The notes beneath the pieces were generated by a model. That model was not told the origin of the DNA, did not search any database, and saw nothing but the letters and a program-made list of their open reading frames with translations. Of a stretch of DNA of 64,000 nucleotides, positions 1-10,204 are shown one piece after another. Made by a program: the position numbers and the translations under genes. This stretch comes from Acheta domesticus. Lineage: Eukaryota; Arthropoda; Insecta; Orthoptera; Gryllidae. The DNA is taken from the NCBI GenBank assembly GCA_031308135.1, contig JAHLJT010002630.1, forward strand, positions 97,632,141 to 97,696,140. Reading direction: 5' to 3'. The stretch's first letter is position 1. Every line of letters begins with the position of its first letter.

Positions 1-396
1 GAGAGGTGCAAGATAATCTCAATCAAATGAAACCATTTGAATGTCAGGTTTAAATTCTCTATCCCTGTGACATGTGATCCAGCCATTGCAGCCACACTGT
101 GAATGAGAGAAACTTCTGCTGTCAGTGTAGAATTCAACCTTGGGGTTGCTTATCTCTGAAGGCGTAGGCTATAGGGGATATTCTCTCCTGTCTCACTGAT
201 TGTGGGAAGGTGAAGGGGGATGGCTTCTTTTTTCAAGTCTCCCTGCCCTGTGTTTAAAATTGTAACCCATCGGCCTGAGACACATTGCGCAAGGCAAGGG
301 TATCAGAAAGTGAGTACTCTGGGCTGTCACACATTGTGCGTTGAAAGAGTTTCGAGCAGTCTGACTGCAGCCTCTAGGTGTGTATTTTTGAGTTTC
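1..396. other. Unassigned sequence, no gene recognised
   Basis: I see no convincing coding sequence here. A short open frame at 220-435 has no recognisable motif and no splice context. The segment ends at the target-site copy that flanks the RTE-like element. Confidence 0.5.
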
Positions 397-411
397 ACAA
401 CCAGTTTAACC
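397..411 (+). repeat. 15-bp target-site duplication, left copy
   Basis: ACAACCAGTTTAACC occurs here and again at 2886-2900, exactly bounding an RTE-like element. A 15-bp direct repeat flanking a retrotransposon is the usual mark of target-primed reverse transcription. Confidence 0.85.
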
Positions 412-902
412 CCATATGGTGTCCGGGGATTTTAATAGAATAGTGCAATGGGAACTCCCTCCCTGTCGTAAGAGGCGACTAATTCCTTGCCCTTAAAAGT
501 AATTCCTTTCTTTTCACACCTATTTATCCATCCATATCTCTGGGAGCTAACAGGTGGATTGAGTAGCTTGGATGCTCCCAGGACCTATCCTAAATATTTC
601 TTTATTTCCTTCCCATACTTTTCCTACAGCATGAGTGGACAGAGGTAGGCTGGATCCCTCGCCTTGAGAATTAAAGCACCTCTAAAGAGTGGAAAAGGGG
701 CAGGCTGAGCTCCTTGAGCTATGGTGGAAGCAGTCAGCCTAAGGGAGAGACAACCATGAATAAAAGCTCCAGTCCTCCAGGTTGGGGGTTGTACGTCGGG
801 TTAGTACCCCATCAACATAAAACCTAAATATACTTGCAGCACCCAAAGAAGCCTCGGAAACAAGCACAACGAGCCAAGCAAAGAAAATGGACAAGAATAA
901 AT

Positions 903-2155
903 GAATAGCAGATACTTTAAGAGTAGCAACTTGGAATGTAAGGGGAATCTCAAACAAAGAAGATTGGCTAACTAGAATACTGGAAGAGCAAAAGGTAAAC
1001 CTTGCCGTAGTGACTGAAACTAAGAAGAAATTAAAAGGCTCAAAATATGTAGGGAATGTTCTACGTTGGTGTAAAGGAAAATATAAGAGCTTCAAAAGGA
1101 GTAGCAATATTTGTAGATAAAAAATGGGAACCAAAGATTCAGGAATACGAATATGTGGACAAAAGAATTGTAACAATAAAAGTAAGACATTATCGCGGCA
1201 CCTGGTCATCACAGGAGCTTTATGCCCCAGTAGAAGGACGATCGAAAGAACTGGAAGAGGAGACAGACGGTTTTTACTCAACGCTCCAAAAAAACGATAG
1301 ACAAATACAATCAAATGTGCGAAGTACTCCTTATGGGTGATATGAATGCCAGAGTAGGAAACAAAGCAGTCCATGGATCTGTAGGAACATTTGGAGAAGA
1401 AACCATAAATAAGAATAAAATTAAACTTCAAGAATTCAGTTTTTAACAACTTCAAAGTAACAAATACCTTTCTCCGTAAGAAACTAATTCACAAGTTTAC
1501 TTGGGCCAATGGAAACTGCAGATCCTTAATAGATTATATAATTTCTAACCAGAGAATATCAAAACAAGTAATGGATACAAATGTGTTAAGAGGTTATGAC
1601 ATCTACTCAGACCATTATCTAGTAATATCTCACATCAAGATGTATCCAAGATGGCGAAAAGCTAACAAAAACTCTCCAGATGATAATGCAGAGAAAGTTT
1701 ACAAAGTGCATGTTCTAGAAGATCAAAGCACAAGGGAATTATACCAACGTAGACTGAAGGAACACTTACAACCAAATCCTGTAAGCAACAATGTGGAAGA
1801 AATGTGGGCTAATTTGAAAATGTCTTTGACAAAAGTTGCTAAGGAAGCCCTGGGGATGAAAAAGAAAATGAGAAGTAAAAGAAGATTAAAAATCTGGTCG
1901 GCAGAAATAGAAGAATTTGTTAAAATAAGGAAAAAAGTTATAATAGGAAGTTATAAAAGGAATCCAACAGATGTTAATAAACAAGAGTACCACATCGCAA
2001 GAAATCAAACAAAAAATGCAATAAATAAAGCCCACAATGCATCTTGGGAAAGATTTATCGCAAATATTGAAAACGATGTACATGGAAGGCAGTCTTTAGT
2101 ATATAGAGTATGGAAAAATAAAGTCGATACGAGGTGTGCAATTAAAAGGTTCTTT
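903..2155 (+). pseudogene. Endonuclease domain and linker of the RTE-like element (broken)
   Basis: The reading begins with ATWNVRG at about 925, the usual start of an APE-type endonuclease, and continues with VVTETKKK (catalytic Glu). A frame change near 1050 leads to a segment around 1056-1300, another to LLMGDMNARVGN near 1325-1360 (catalytic Asp-Asn), then SLIDYIISN and SDHYLV near 1530-1625 (the closing Asp-His motif). From about 1640 to 2155 follows a basic linker ending in VHGRQSLVYRVWKN. All the endonuclease signature blocks are visible but spread over three frames, so no single functional protein is encoded. In the intact element type this enzyme nicks the genomic target. Confidence 0.8.
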
Positions 2156-2160
2156 TTACA

Positions 2161-2790
2161 TTAATTCAATTTTGTACGCTGATGACAAAGTGGTGATACA
2201 GAGAAGGAAAATAAGCTCCAAATGTCCATTTTCATCTTAAAAAATATCCTTGAAGAATATGGACTGAAAATGTCTGCTCAAAAATCAAGAGTCATGGCAT
2301 TTCAAGGCAAATATCCAGTAAGATCTAAAATAGCAATAGGAAACTACAATCTAGAACAAGTTAGCAACTTCAGGTACTTAGGCTGTGAGATATAGATTGT
2401 GTGATCTGTTTAATATAAATCGTGACGTGGAAAATAAGCTAGTAAAATTCTGAAATGTATGTGGAACTATACACAAGTATCTGAGAAATCAAACATGAAA
2501 GGAGACACTGCTTAAGTTTTATTAGACAATTGCAGTCCCCACACTTGTGTATGCCAGCGAAACTTGGATGAACACAAAAAAGATCAAAAATAAAATACAA
2601 ACAGCGGAAATGAAATTTCTGCGAAACACACTAGGGTGTTCGCTACACGACAAGAAACGGAACTCTGAGATAAGAGATATTTTAAAAGTTAAAGAATTGT
2701 ACGAGAATGTTCTTGAAAATAAGTTAAAATGGTACAATCATGTATCAAGAATGCCAATGAACAGACTTCCATTCATAGCTATAGAACTAT
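2161..2790 (+). pseudogene. Reverse transcriptase C-terminal remnant of the RTE-like element
   Basis: ILYADDKVV at about 2170 is the palm-domain YADD box carrying two catalytic aspartates. It is followed by SRVMAFQGKYP and FRYLGCEI, the region after the active site, and then by a thumb/C-terminal stretch at 2547-2790 that includes YASETW and a WYNHVSRMP-type block. Stops and frameshifts separate the parts. Everything N-terminal of the YADD box is absent. The same blocks occur at 23616-24392 and 48469-49134 on the other strand (LLYADD, VMAFRGKYP, FNYLGCDI, CESWT), which supports the family assignment. Confidence 0.8.
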
Positions 2791-2885
2791 AAAACAGAAG
2801 GAAGAAGGGACATTGGTAGACCAAGAAGAAAAATGGGTGCCGGAACAGGTCACATGACCTAAACCCAGTTGGGAAGAAGAAGACG

Positions 2886-2900
2886 ACAACCAGTTTAACC
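2886..2900 (+). repeat. 15-bp target-site duplication, right copy
   Basis: Exact repeat of 397-411 at the 3' end of the RTE-like element. Confidence 0.85.
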
Positions 2901-3240
2901 TTCTGGAGGGCGCACCTTTTTTACTCACTTATGTGTAATGTGTAGGAGCCCTGTATGCTGCCTAGAGAAAACAGTCTTTTGCAGCCTCAAAACTTCTATT
3001 ACTTAATTGAAGAAGGAAGAATAAAAACTCACAACTATTCATTACATATTTAATATTAATACATTTTATAAATCACAGACGTGTGTCTAGTTTTTGGTAT
3101 AGAGTAATAAACAACACATTGTTTCAGAAAACTTTATAAAACAAAATATAACAAAGAAACATTATAATTAGAAAAATCTTATTAAGTAGACAAATCAATT
3201 AAAAGAAACAGAAAAGCATCAACTGGTTTTCATCAAACCA
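2901..3240. other. AT-rich sequence without a recognised feature
   Basis: No coding or RNA signature was seen. Confidence 0.5.
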
Positions 3241-3821
3241 TATCCATCTTCTTGAGAAGATGTCTGATTTACTCATATTTTCAAAAAATTTAACATGACC
3301 TTATTTGAAAATGTTTTTGAGAAAAACAGATTTCATTAATCCAAAAAATTGTATCTTCATAATTGTAGTTGTAGAAAGAGGATGAAAATTGTTTAATTTT
3401 AAAAAGTTTTGCAAAATCAGGCATTTCAACGAAAATGAGACCTGCACCATTCTCTGAAGCTTCCTTTATGCTATCTAAAGTCCCAATTTAAACCAAAATG
3501 TGCATTTATTTTTAAGAAAAAAACGGTTTAATGAAAATTACCTACGTTTGACACAAAATATATGCATGTTTTTGAAAAATTGGATATGATCTTATTGAAA
3601 GATCTGTTTTAGATGAACACATTTCATTAAGAAAAAAATTGTATCTTCACAATTGTAGTTGTAGGAAGACAATGATAAAATTTTGAATATTTTTCAATTT
3701 TTGAAAAAATCAGAGTTTTGATTCAACATGAGACCTGCGCCATTCCCTTTAACATCCTTCAGACTATCGAGCAACAAAATTTAATTAAAATTGTTGGTGA
3801 CATTTTTTTTGAAAATTTTCA
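3241..3821 (-). repeat. Interspersed repeat 'R', part 1: two diverged tandem units of about 290 bp
   Basis: Two related units share the blocks TTGTATCTTCA, AATTGTAGTTGTAG and GAGACCTGC(A/G)CCATTC. The blocks of the first unit lie at about 3345-3460 and those of the second at about 3640-3750. The reverse complement of the same array occurs at 30330-30585 and 32160-32420, where a Jockey-like relic interrupts it. No protein is encoded. The origin (non-autonomous transposon or dispersed satellite) is not clear. Confidence 0.65.
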
Positions 3822-4565
3822 GGGGATACGAGCGACCTGCTGGTTATGAGAGGTACACAATGTTCACTTGTTTTAAGACACCCCCCTCTACTTAGCGCTA
3901 CCAACCTAACAGAAACACGAGGGCATCATAAGGACAGACGTGCATGAAATAAACATAGACAAGATAGATTTTAGTAAATTTATTAAACAATTGACATACA
4001 ATTCACAAATTCATCTGTCTTATATCTTCCACCAAAGCCCAAAACAAGTCTCTACAAAGTCTCTGGCAATCTTGACGCCAAGTACTCGGCCAAGTGCATT
4101 GCCATGTCGTGGCGAACACCACCTCGGGACAGTACGAAGGGGACAGTAAGAATACGAAGGAGACGCCAGCTGGATTCAATGTTGTTCGTGTGATCCTCAG
4201 TTACAGGATCCACAAAGTGAAGAGAGTGGTTCACTGCCGCATGAATAAAGTTATTTTGATCCAGCTGGCTGTACCCCCTCCAAAAGTCTGTATAAATAGT
4301 GGTGCGGGGTTCCACATGTTGCAAAATCAACTGCAACAATGTGGCCGAATCCCTTCTGTTATTGGGGTTCAGTTTAGGCGAAGTTATGTTAGATGTTCGT
4401 ATTTGTATACACTGCGACCACAACCAAACGATGAGCACACTAGCGAGGCGAAACAGCGAATGAACTGCATGGTTGGTATCTTACGTTTTCAGCGGGTGGT
4501 GGGGGTAATTCATGAACAAGTGAACGCCGCACTCCGCACAAAACCAGCAGATCGCTCGAATACCC
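3822..4565 (-). mobile_element. Merlin-type DNA transposon, short and decayed
   Basis: The ends form terminal inverted repeats: GGGGATACGAGCGACCTGCT at 3822 and the reverse complement of 4542-4565 agree at 21 of 24 positions. Inside lies a minus-strand piece of an IS1016/ISXO2-like transposase (4052-4438), the transposase type of the Merlin superfamily. The element is only about 744 bp and lacks a complete transposase. It sits inside repeat R: the copy of R near 30.3 kb lacks it. No clear 8-9 bp target duplication could be read because the surrounding repeat is itself diverged. Confidence 0.7.
4052..4438 (-). pseudogene. Merlin / ISXO2-like DDE transposase, C-terminal remnant
   Basis: The 128-residue frame carries IYTDFWRGYSQL (a catalytic Asp block), then VNHSLHFVDPVTEDHTNNIE followed by SSWRLLR (the Asn-x-Ile-Glu block with the third acidic residue). 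These spaced motifs are diagnostic of the ISXO2-like transposase domain found in IS1016-type insertion sequences and eukaryotic Merlin elements. The N-terminal part with the first catalytic Asp is missing or scrambled by stops between 4440 and 4565, so the gene is dead. In an intact element this enzyme cuts the inverted repeats and moves the element through a DNA intermediate. Confidence 0.8.
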
Positions 4566-4925
4566 AATTTTCAATATGTCCCTGTGACTTCATATAAAGT
4601 AAAATATCTTTTTCAAAAATAAAATTAAAATATCGTTTTCAAATTCAGGGGGCCACATCAGCCCGATCGATCAGAGAATATCAATTTTTGAGAAAAAAAA
4701 TTTTCCCCACTGAACAGTTAAGTTGCTAGTGTTTTTCACAGACAGACAGATGTTTTACTGTCAATTGATTTTTTGGTATCAAAGAGCCCAGCTGCACCAC
4801 ATGTTAGAGGATTTGTTTTTCTAAATTAGCAACTGGATTTATCCACTTTTTCGTTACTAGGGCCCAATAATAGAGTTTTTCTGCCGGAAATTCGCTGTTT
4901 TTTCACATGGCATTGCATAACTGTC
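4566..4925 (-). repeat. Interspersed repeat 'R', part 2
   Basis: The reverse complement of this stretch matches 29985-30290: shared blocks include TTAGCAACTGGATTTA read against TAAATCCAGTTGGCTAA, the CGATCGATC block and GTTACTAG. Together with 3241-3821 it forms one repeat interrupted by the Merlin element. Confidence 0.6.
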
Positions 4926-6311
4926 TCTTCTTAGAAGTTCCATCTGAAACGCAAGAAAGTAAAATGACTTTAGTCCTACTGCATATGCCAACATGGCCCA
5001 TACTATGCCATGTGCCAACAATATGCTTTATCTATCACAACAATATGCATGTGCCAACAATATCTTTCTTCCAAAAGTCAGTTGCATTGATCTATTGCAT
5101 TGCATTGACCAATTCTAACATTATATAAGAAGTTGTTTGCAGGTAGGTATTTCTTTATTTGATACACCTGTAAATGGACTAGCTACTATTTTAAAGATGT
5201 GCATCTCCGACATATTTGTTGTTTTGATACCAGATATCTTTTAAAATTTTGTGCTCATCTTGTTGAAAATATACAACAGATGTTTTGTTTGGTGTCTGTT
5301 ATAAGTATGTCTTCTCCATACTTTTGATGGAGGCATGATTATACTATATGTGGCTATAATGACCTGAACAATTCATTAATACTACATTAACTAGACCATT
5401 ATTAGTTTTCTGCAAATCAGAATAAAAAGGAAAAGTTGATGAAATTTCAAAGTCTCGTAGCTCTGTTAGAAATTTTTTGAGAGAAATAATTTATAAAACA
5501 AATTTGTAGATAATGTTATGATCTTTATAATTGTTCATAACATTTTTTGCTCTAAGATCAACCTTTAAAAAGTTATTACGCAAAAATAAAAAATGTGCAA
5601 AATTTTTTTTTGTTTTTTTTCGGCTACCAAAACTTTTCCCAAAGTATTTTGAGGTGGAAAACTTAAGAGATTTTTTACTGATAACAATGTAAACAAAATT
5701 AAAAAAATAAAACCTTCTACCTCACCTCTTAAAAGGCAAAATGATGTATCGACTGCACTAAATAACAAACTACAAAATTTAGTGAAACATTAAGTAAAAA
5801 AAAAATTATGTTCCAGATCACAAGAAATATAAATTCATTTGTCCATATACATTTGCCAACTAGTGAAAGAGAACATAAAAATGAAATTGAATTACGTGTG
5901 GGGAAAAAAAATGCTGTTTGTTCATGAAGAAACCATACCTCCTGTTTGTTCATCCATACCTCCAGGCACACCAGAAACAATTCAAACTTATTATTACTTA
6001 TTATTGTAAAATTAAGCAAAATGTCATAGTAAAAACTACACAGATAACTTATCAAAAATTAAATGTTTAAAATGTTTTACATATATAAATTAATATTAAT
6101 ATTACAAACCCAAAGAATTGATTTTATAATAGGCATAGTAAAAGGCTTGTTTTACGGGATTTGTTTCTTGTAAAATATAATGAGTAAAGTTTCCTATGTG
6201 CTCATTGTAACCATATGGCAGCTGTTCATAAAAAGAAAAGTAATGTGGGGGAAATGTCCAAAACTTGTTTTGACATCTTTTGATGTTCTTCTTTTTCAAT
6301 TTTATGCTAAG
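4926..6311. other. AT-rich, probably intronic or 5'-flanking to the zinc-finger gene
   Basis: Short open frames here are low-complexity Phe/Leu/Lys-rich readings of AT-rich DNA. No splice-bounded exon was recognised. It lies directly upstream of exon A, so intron sequence is the likeliest meaning. Confidence 0.45.
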
Positions 6312-6533
6312 ATTCTTCTGCGAAGAATCGAGTTGCTGGTGAAGATCCATGCATTAATACTAGCCAAAAGGACAGAACTGAAAATAATTCTCCGAAGGTT
6401 GCTCACCATTTAGATGGGAACACAGACTCAGTGGACCCACGTTCTCCTGTTTCCTTTAAAGGAAGTGGTGGGTTACGTGAATTGAGGCCAAAGTCAGTAG
6501 TGACACCTTCACAAGAACAAGGAAGACCCCAAG
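6312..6533 (+). CDS. Exon A of a C2H2 zinc-finger gene (internal exon)
   Basis: The stretch is open for about 74 codons between a good acceptor (pyrimidine-rich tract ending CTAAG at 6311, with an in-frame TAA just inside the intron) and a donor AAG/GTAATG at 6533/6534. The peptide is hydrophilic, rich in Ser, Pro, Asn and Asp, without a known domain; readable pieces are SSAKNRVAGEDP, NNSPKVAHHLD and VDPRSPVSFKGSGGLREL. It starts with two bases completing a codon and ends with one base of the next, so both borders are phase 1. Exon B, 368 bases downstream, starts in the same phase, giving a Gly codon across the junction. Further upstream exons must exist but I could not recognise any in the window. 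Function unknown; the composition suits an unstructured linker of a transcription factor. Confidence 0.6.
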
Positions 6534-6901
6534 GTAATGGTGATACATCCATACTATGGAAATGAGGCCATAGGAATAACTGTGGAAAGTGAAATTTTTA
6601 GGCAAGGGCAGACTTTTGCCTAGATCAGGGCTTTCCAACTGGCAGCCCGCCAGATCTTCTTGTGCAGCCCACGACGGCTTTGAGAAATTTTATTACACCA
6701 ACCATATGTATATGTATATATATTGAGGTGTGGCCCGCAGCATAACTAGAATTTGTTATGTAGCCCATAAGCCCTTCTAAGTTGGACAGCCCTGTCCTAG
6801 ATAAACTAGTCTGTTTTAGCTTCTGATGCCATTTTTTTGCATTTTGCCTTATTTATTCCTTTTTCTGCTCCTAATTAATCTTCAATCCGTTGTTCACCTA
6901 G
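6534..6901 (+). other. Intron between exon A and exon B
   Basis: 368-bp intron with GTAATG at the start and a pyrimidine tract ending CACCTAG at 6901. A hAT-type miniature element (6626-6794) lies inside it. Confidence 0.55.
6626..6794. mobile_element. hAT-type miniature element (MITE), 169 bp
   Basis: Terminal inverted repeats CAGGGCTTTCCAAC (6626) and GTTGGACAGCCCTG (6781-6794) match at 13 of 14 positions. They are flanked by near-identical 8-mers GCCTAGAT and TCCTAGAT, the 8-bp target duplication expected of hAT elements. No coding capacity. The internal text on both sides (GCAGCCCGCCAGATC, GTGGCCCGCAGC) resembles other hAT MITEs. Confidence 0.8.
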
Positions 6902-7057
6902 GGGTCGTGTATCTTCAAGTCCAACCCTGTTTATACGCAATTCCGGGAGCAAATAATCAGTTGGTGATTAAAAATAATAAATCCCTGTCAAGTAATATCA
7001 CAAGCCAGATGGGTGGAGGAACTGCGTCTGTTCAAGGACAAGTGTTCATGATCTCAG
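6902..7057 (+). CDS. Exon B of a C2H2 zinc-finger gene (internal exon)
   Basis: 52 codons lie between acceptor CACCTAG/G at 6901/6902 and a consensus donor TCAG/GTAAGT at 7057/7058. The peptide contains VVYLQVQPCLYAIPGANNQ and later SVQGQVFMISG: Gln-, Asn-, Gly- and Val-rich, like activation or linker regions of zinc-finger transcription factors, with no named domain. Both borders are phase 1. The finger exon at 28047 begins in phase 1 and continues with a similar Gln/Gly/Pro-rich stretch (VGLQAAQQMIGGPQQS), so it is the natural next exon after a 21-kb intron. The donor match to consensus and the phase agreement on both sides are the main evidence; transcript data would settle it. Confidence 0.7.
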
Positions 7058-7194
7058 GTAAGTTAACTAAATATGGAAAATTATAAGGTAGCAGAAATAA
7101 AGATCAGTCACATTTTTGAAACATTTCAAGAGACCATTTTAAAGCAAAAGAAATCTAATTTAAAGCACAAAGTTCAATTTTTTTCACTCTTACT

Positions 7195-7515
7195 TTACGT
7201 GCTTTTCCTCCTAGAAGGTTTATGTGCTGTTAATTCTGTTGTAAGTCTACTACATGGCGCTGTAGAACAAAACTAAATATTCACTTCAAATGCAACACTT
7301 GGGGCAACATTTTGAATCTACACCATTGAAAAACTCCTAAACAATGTGTTCTAAGGCATTAAAAACTAAATTTTTGAGGCCTTTTGGCCACAAAACCTCT
7401 CAAGGCCTCTAAGAAATGTTTCCCACACCATAATGTACAGATGAGACCTTCATGAACATTCTATTACATTTTTTGCTGGTCCGGCACTTCTCAATATTAC
7501 CTAACCTGCTCAGGT
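7195..7515 (+). repeat. Interspersed repeat 'M', copy 1
   Basis: Shares blocks with the reverse complement of 9205-9480 (CTAGAAGGTTTATGTG, GTTAATTCTGTTGTAA, and a GGCCT/AAGGCC-rich centre) and with 24715-24925 inside the Helitron. No coding content. Confidence 0.65.
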
Positions 7516-7519
7516 GAAA

Positions 7520-7800
7520 AAAAACATTTCTCGGTATCAGGGAACCACAAAACATGCATTTCCATTGAAATCTCGAAGTTGATTTTCTGCAGCATTACAT
7601 TATTTTCTCTATACTATGTATTTTTGTACATATACGAGAAAGTAACAGTTGGAAACACTGACCAAACACTAATAGCAATATACTTTGATTTCTTCAACTC
7701 TGCTTCTGGCAGGTATCAGCTGTTTCAGTTATCAGTTTCATCCAATTGGGAGCTTGAACATCACCATAGTGATGTCACTGTAGCAACATATGTTTATTTA
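7520..7800 (+). repeat. Partial copy of the 13.2-kb foldback-bearing repeat
   Basis: GGTATCAGGGAACC, AAACATGCATT, GCAGCATTACATTA and TATACGAGAAAGTAACA recur in the same order at 13215-13350. The left hairpin arm GGTATCAGCTG and TTTCATCCAATTGGGAGCTT recurs as well. The right arm is missing here. Confidence 0.65.
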
Positions 7801-7940
7801 TTTATAAAACAAGCAATTACCCAATAATACATATTATTGGTGTAGTACATATATAGTATTACATGTTGCAGACAATGTACAATGCAGACAGCATACATAC
7901 TACAATATATCAGAAATGACGTACATATAATGTCTTTGTA
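7801..7940. other. AT-rich spacer
   Basis: Tandem-like TACATAT stretches; nothing else recognised. Confidence 0.4.
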
Positions 7941-8643
7941 TCTTACTTTTGATCAGAGTACATATCTGTATTCAATTCATTTATTAATCTGCAAATTCTC
8001 CATAATTGTGCAAAATAAAATTGATTTGTAACTGCAAAAGGTGTTAAAAATTCAATGTGTTTGTGGTTTCTCAAATATAAGAATGGAACGTTCCATGGGA
8101 TTTGTGCATGAAGATCAATACAGTCAATTTCATTGTTTATCAAATTATATAGAAACTTAGCAACGGTATCATTTCTATGTGACTTTAGCGAGCTTACATT
8201 CAAAACAGTAGCAACCTGGGTGTAATTATGATTCACTGCAGGTGAGAGTAATCCCAATTTCAGTGCAACAAAATTCAGAAATCTGTGCTGAACTTTTTCT
8301 AGTTTTTTAATGTTATGTTCATGAATTACGCAGGTTATGTTATGACCACGCAGGAGAAGCGTACATTAAATTTGTCTAACTGATGTCAAGTATAATGTTC
8401 GAAATTCTTAAAGTCGTGGGTCATTCTCTTGATGAAACCCAGCATACAATTTGCTTTGGATATTAGTCTATCTACATGATATGTGAATTTCAGTTTGGTA
8501 TCAAAATGAACTCCTAGATCTTTTATCAGCATGACCAGTTCAAGATTCCTCTTATTGAATAAATAAAATCAACATCATTCCTGAACGTAGAAAAGGTCAT
8601 AACTTAATATTATAAAATAAAACATAATACCAATGATTTATAT

Positions 8644-9069
8644 TTAACATTTTGTACTCGTAACAAAGAATCTGTAATCCAATTCAAAATATGCTCCACA
8701 GTTACCAATTTCATATAATTTCTTCAAAAGTAGTTTGTGATTTATGGTGTCGAATGCTTTAGAAAAATCAGTGTAGATAGTATCAACTTGAGAATTTAAT
8801 TCTAATGTTGTTAGTATGAAGTGTTGAAATGTTAATAAATTGGTTGTTGTTGAGCGCTTACGTCTAAAACCATGTTGTTCATTAATTACTATACTCTGTA
8901 TGGAAGCAGATAATTTATCTGTAACAATTACTTCAAATAATTTCGGTATTGTGCTCGATTTCGAGATAACTCTACACTTTTTTACATCAGACTGGTTACC
9001 AGATTTGTGGATAGGTGTTACTAGGAAAACCCAGCAGCCTTTGTTCTGCTCTTCATTTCCCTCTTTCAC
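8644..9069 (-). pseudogene. Reverse transcriptase core of the CR1/Jockey-group relic
   Basis: The frame contains VTPIHKSGNQSDVKKCR, an NEQHGFRRKRSTTTNLL block (motif 2a region) and YTDFSKAFDTINHKLLLKKL, where the first catalytic Asp of the palm is in TDFSKAF. The chain then breaks before the FADD box, whose region (8260-8640) is readable only in fragments. The first residues of the frame come from the neighbouring insertion. Dead copy. Confidence 0.85.
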
Positions 9070-9204
9070 CTCTCATCATTTCTCACTGTCTCTCCCTCCC
9101 CCTCCCTCACCCTGTCCCTGTCTGTCTCTGTGTGTCTTTGTCTCTGCTGCTCTCTGTCCCTCTCATTAACATTTACTTGCAAATTGTGCATGTCTCTGAG
9201 CAGT
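9070..9204. repeat. CT-rich low-complexity tract
   Basis: Runs of CTCC, CTGTCTCT and similar; open frames across it are artefacts of composition. Confidence 0.7.
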
Positions 9205-9480
9205 TGAAGTAATATCAGGAAGTGCCATACCAGGAAATGCATAATAGAATGTTCAGGAAGAGTTCATTCTGTAGATTACGGTGTGAGAAACGTTTCTTTG
9301 AGGTCTTTGGCCTCAAAATTTTGGTTTTTAAGGCCCTAGAATGCCTATTTTACGAGTTATTTAACAATGTAGATTCAGAATGCTGCACAGTGTGTGGCAG
9401 GTTGAAAATCTAGCGCCATATAATGGAGTTACAACAGAATTAACAACACATAAACCTTCTAGGTGAAAAAACACGTAGAA
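9205..9480 (-). repeat. Interspersed repeat 'M', copy 2 (inverted), inside the CR1/Jockey-group relic
   Basis: Reverse complement of 7195-7515 by shared blocks. It belongs to the insertion (about 9070-9640) that splits the retrotransposon. Confidence 0.65.
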
Positions 9481-9529
9481 GTGCCTACTTTCATGGAGAT
9501 TAGTCCAATGGTATTGGAGCTTTGCTCTT

Positions 9530-9615
9530 ACATACATATAAATATTATTTTTATATGTACTTTTTTATACATATACATATATATTTAGATATATATGAGA
9601 GAGAGAGAGAGAGAA
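9530..9615. repeat. AT-rich and (GA)n microsatellite
   Basis: Alternating TATACATATA sequence followed by GAGAGAGAGAGAGAGA at about 9598-9614. Confidence 0.8.
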
Positions 9616-10204
9616 AACTCTTCACAAATTGACGGAAACAAGCCCTCTGCCAGCGATATTGAAAACAGATGTTGTAATATAGGAGTAAGATTCGTATTAC
9701 AATTTTTAAAAAAATGATGGTGGTATTCCGTCAGGTCAAGGACCCAATTTTGCTTCTAATTTACCTATTAATGAAAAGACATCACGTTGAGTTACTTCAG
9801 TACGTGGTATATTTATCAATGCATTTACATGATAATTATGATCATGTTTCACCAGTATCTTAATTATTGACCTTGTACACCGATTCAAAAAATGTTGCAA
9901 AATAATCTACTATTTTAGTACCATTATCAATACAAATACCATTGTATGTCATAACATTTGATAAGTCATTTGTTTCTCTAGTTGAGTTTGTAAATTTCCA
10001 AAATGATTTAATGTCACAATCTAAACAGACTTCTATATTATCTATATAAGATTTATAATCGTCATTGGCTTTTTTTTTATTATTATTATTACAAACTCTT
10101 CGAATGTTGAAAATATTTTATAATATTATCATCACCAGTTGATTTATAAACAAAATGAGCCTCGGCTTTATCCTTCAAAAGTAATTTCTGTTCATGTTGA
10201 AACG

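Larger units (their letters stand above)
412..2885 (+). mobile_element. RTE-like non-LTR retrotransposon, internally deleted
   Basis: The element is delimited by 15-bp direct repeats at 397-411 and 2886-2900. In order it holds an untranslated 5' part (about 412-900), an apurinic-type endonuclease domain in several frames, a linker, and only the C-terminal part of the reverse transcriptase. Fingers, palm and the start of the catalytic region are missing: linker sequence at about 2125 runs almost directly into the LYADD box at about 2170. The protein fragments resemble those of the RTE-like element at 23606-26845 and 48459-61317, so all belong to one group. Several frameshifts and stops make it non-autonomous. 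Assignment to RTE rests on the endonuclease and linker style, read by eye; a related clade is possible. Confidence 0.8.

Noticed and set aside
739..1455. 238-codon open frame on the minus strand
   Set aside because: Phe/Leu-rich antisense of the RTE-like endonuclease region; no motif of its own.
5565..6055. Two minus-strand open frames that look like membrane proteins
   Set aside because: Phe/Leu/Ile-rich reading of AT-rich DNA without start context, splice signals or conserved motifs.
6102..6350. 82-codon minus-strand open frame with a globular-looking composition
   Set aside because: Overlaps exon A on the opposite strand and shows no recognisable domain; exon A has splice signals and phase agreement.
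9015..9212. Leu/Ser/Pro-rich open frames
   Set aside because: Produced by the CT-rich tract.
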